A DNA stretch of 5,279 bases from a bacterium (lineage in GTDB: Bacteria; Actinomycetota; Acidimicrobiia; Acidimicrobiales; CATQHL01), in NCBI GenBank assembly GCA_028819945.1, contig JAPPKQ010000403.1:1-5279 (forward strand), read 5' to 3'. The notes under the pieces are model-generated. The model made no database searches. It was not told the origin of the DNA and saw nothing but the letters and a program-made list of their open reading frames with translations. Within the stretch, counting starts at the first letter, position 1. Each line of letters starts with the position of its first letter. The translations under genes and the position numbers were made by a program. Positions 4,915-5,279 of the stretch are shown here, in pieces.

Positions 4915-5279
4915 TTGCCGGCGCACGCCGGCGACCCCATCACCCTCACTGTCGACGGCCGCCCCGTCAGCGCGCCCGCCGGCGACTTCTCGCTGCTGAC
5001 GCTGCTGCGCGAGCACCTCGGCATCCGGGAGGTGAAGGACGGCTGCAGCCCGCAGGGGCAGTGCGGCGCCTGCACGGTGCTGGTGGACGGCGCCGCCCGG
5101 GTAGCCTGCGTCACACCGGCACGGCGTGCAGCGGGTCGCCGGATCACGACGCTGGCGGGCCTGGATCCGGCCCGGAGGGAGGCTTGGGCGGACGCCTTCT
5201 GCGCCACCGGCGCCAGCCAGTGCGGGTTCTGCACACCGGGCATCATCCTGCGGCTCGAGAGCCTTGCGCGGCGCTCGCC
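4915..5279 (+). CDS. Molybdenum-hydroxylase [2Fe-2S] subunit (xanthine dehydrogenase / CO dehydrogenase small-subunit family), N-terminal part cut by window edge
   Basis: This family relays electrons from the molybdopterin site to FAD through two [2Fe-2S] clusters. The 121 residues present show a plant-ferredoxin fold domain with ITLTVDGRPV (9-18), LLREHLGI (30-37) and the first cluster set GCSPQGQCGACTVLVDG, continuing to Cys65. The ligands are Cys44, Cys50, Cys53 and Cys65, with a Cys-x5-Cys gap rather than the more common x4. The second, all-helical domain begins with GASQCGFCTPGI (99-110; Cys103 and Cys106); its later CxC lies beyond the edge. No ATG or GTG lies at a plausible N-terminus. 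TTG at 4915-4917, 5 nt after the carrier stop, is the best start, yet it lacks an SD, so translation is probably coupled. Whether the gene is a stand-alone small subunit or fused to the molybdenum subunit cannot be seen, and the substrate is unknown. Confidence 0.88.
   Translation, partial: MPAHAGDPITLTVDGRPVSAPAGDFSLLTLLREHLGIREVKDGCSPQGQCGACTVLVDGAARVACVTPARRAAGRRITTLAGLDPARREAWADAFCATGASQCGFCTPGIILRLESLARRS

Noticed and set aside
4902..5246. A 114-codon minus-strand frame opposite the molybdenum-hydroxylase subunit.
   Set aside because: The plus strand carries the ferredoxin and CGFC cluster motifs; the minus translation is Ser/Ala/Arg-rich with no recognisable family.

Overview
The window is about 70% G+C by eye, with strong G/C preference at third codon positions, GTG/TTG starts and TANNNT-like -10 elements. 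Together with an Mrp protein that lacks the usual C-terminal CxxC, this suggests a high-GC actinomycetote (perhaps an Acidimicrobiia-type lineage; the class is inference). No transposase, CRISPR array, rRNA or tRNA gene is visible.

Layout: four tightly packed genes run leftward from about 4436 to the left edge: mrp (3255-4436), an acyl-CoA dehydrogenase (2095-3258), selA (748-2082) and the start of selB (1-720, cut by the window edge). The spacing is operon-like. mrp and the dehydrogenase overlap by 4 nt (GTGA), the dehydrogenase stop lies 12 nt before selA and is part of its ribosome binding site, and selA and selB are 27 nt apart. A 152-bp divergent intergenic region (4437-4588) holds a probable leaderless promoter for mrp, a central inverted repeat, a candidate promoter for the rightward genes, a palindromic Shine-Dalgarno block and an 11-codon leader ORF. 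That ORF overlaps the next gene by ATGA. Rightward genes are an A-type Fe-S carrier (erpA/iscA-like, 4589-4909) and, 5 nt later, the N-terminal part of a molybdenum-hydroxylase [2Fe-2S] subunit of the xanthine dehydrogenase/CO dehydrogenase small-subunit family (4915 to the right edge).

Two themes meet here. One is selenocysteine incorporation: SelA converts Ser-tRNA(Sec) to Sec-tRNA(Sec), and SelB delivers it to UGA codons. The other is Fe-S cluster biogenesis and use: Mrp and the A-type carrier flank one regulatory region, and an Fe-S flavin/Mo-type oxidoreductase subunit lies downstream. selD, selC (tRNA-Sec) and any clear selenoprotein gene are not in the window. The most interesting non-textbook signals are the coupled mini-ORF before the A-type carrier, the leaderless architecture of mrp with an inverted repeat midway between two divergent -10 boxes, the Mrp without CxxC, the dehydrogenase without the usual loop glutamate, and an in-frame UGA separating the dehydrogenase from selA in a selenocysteine-encoding operon.
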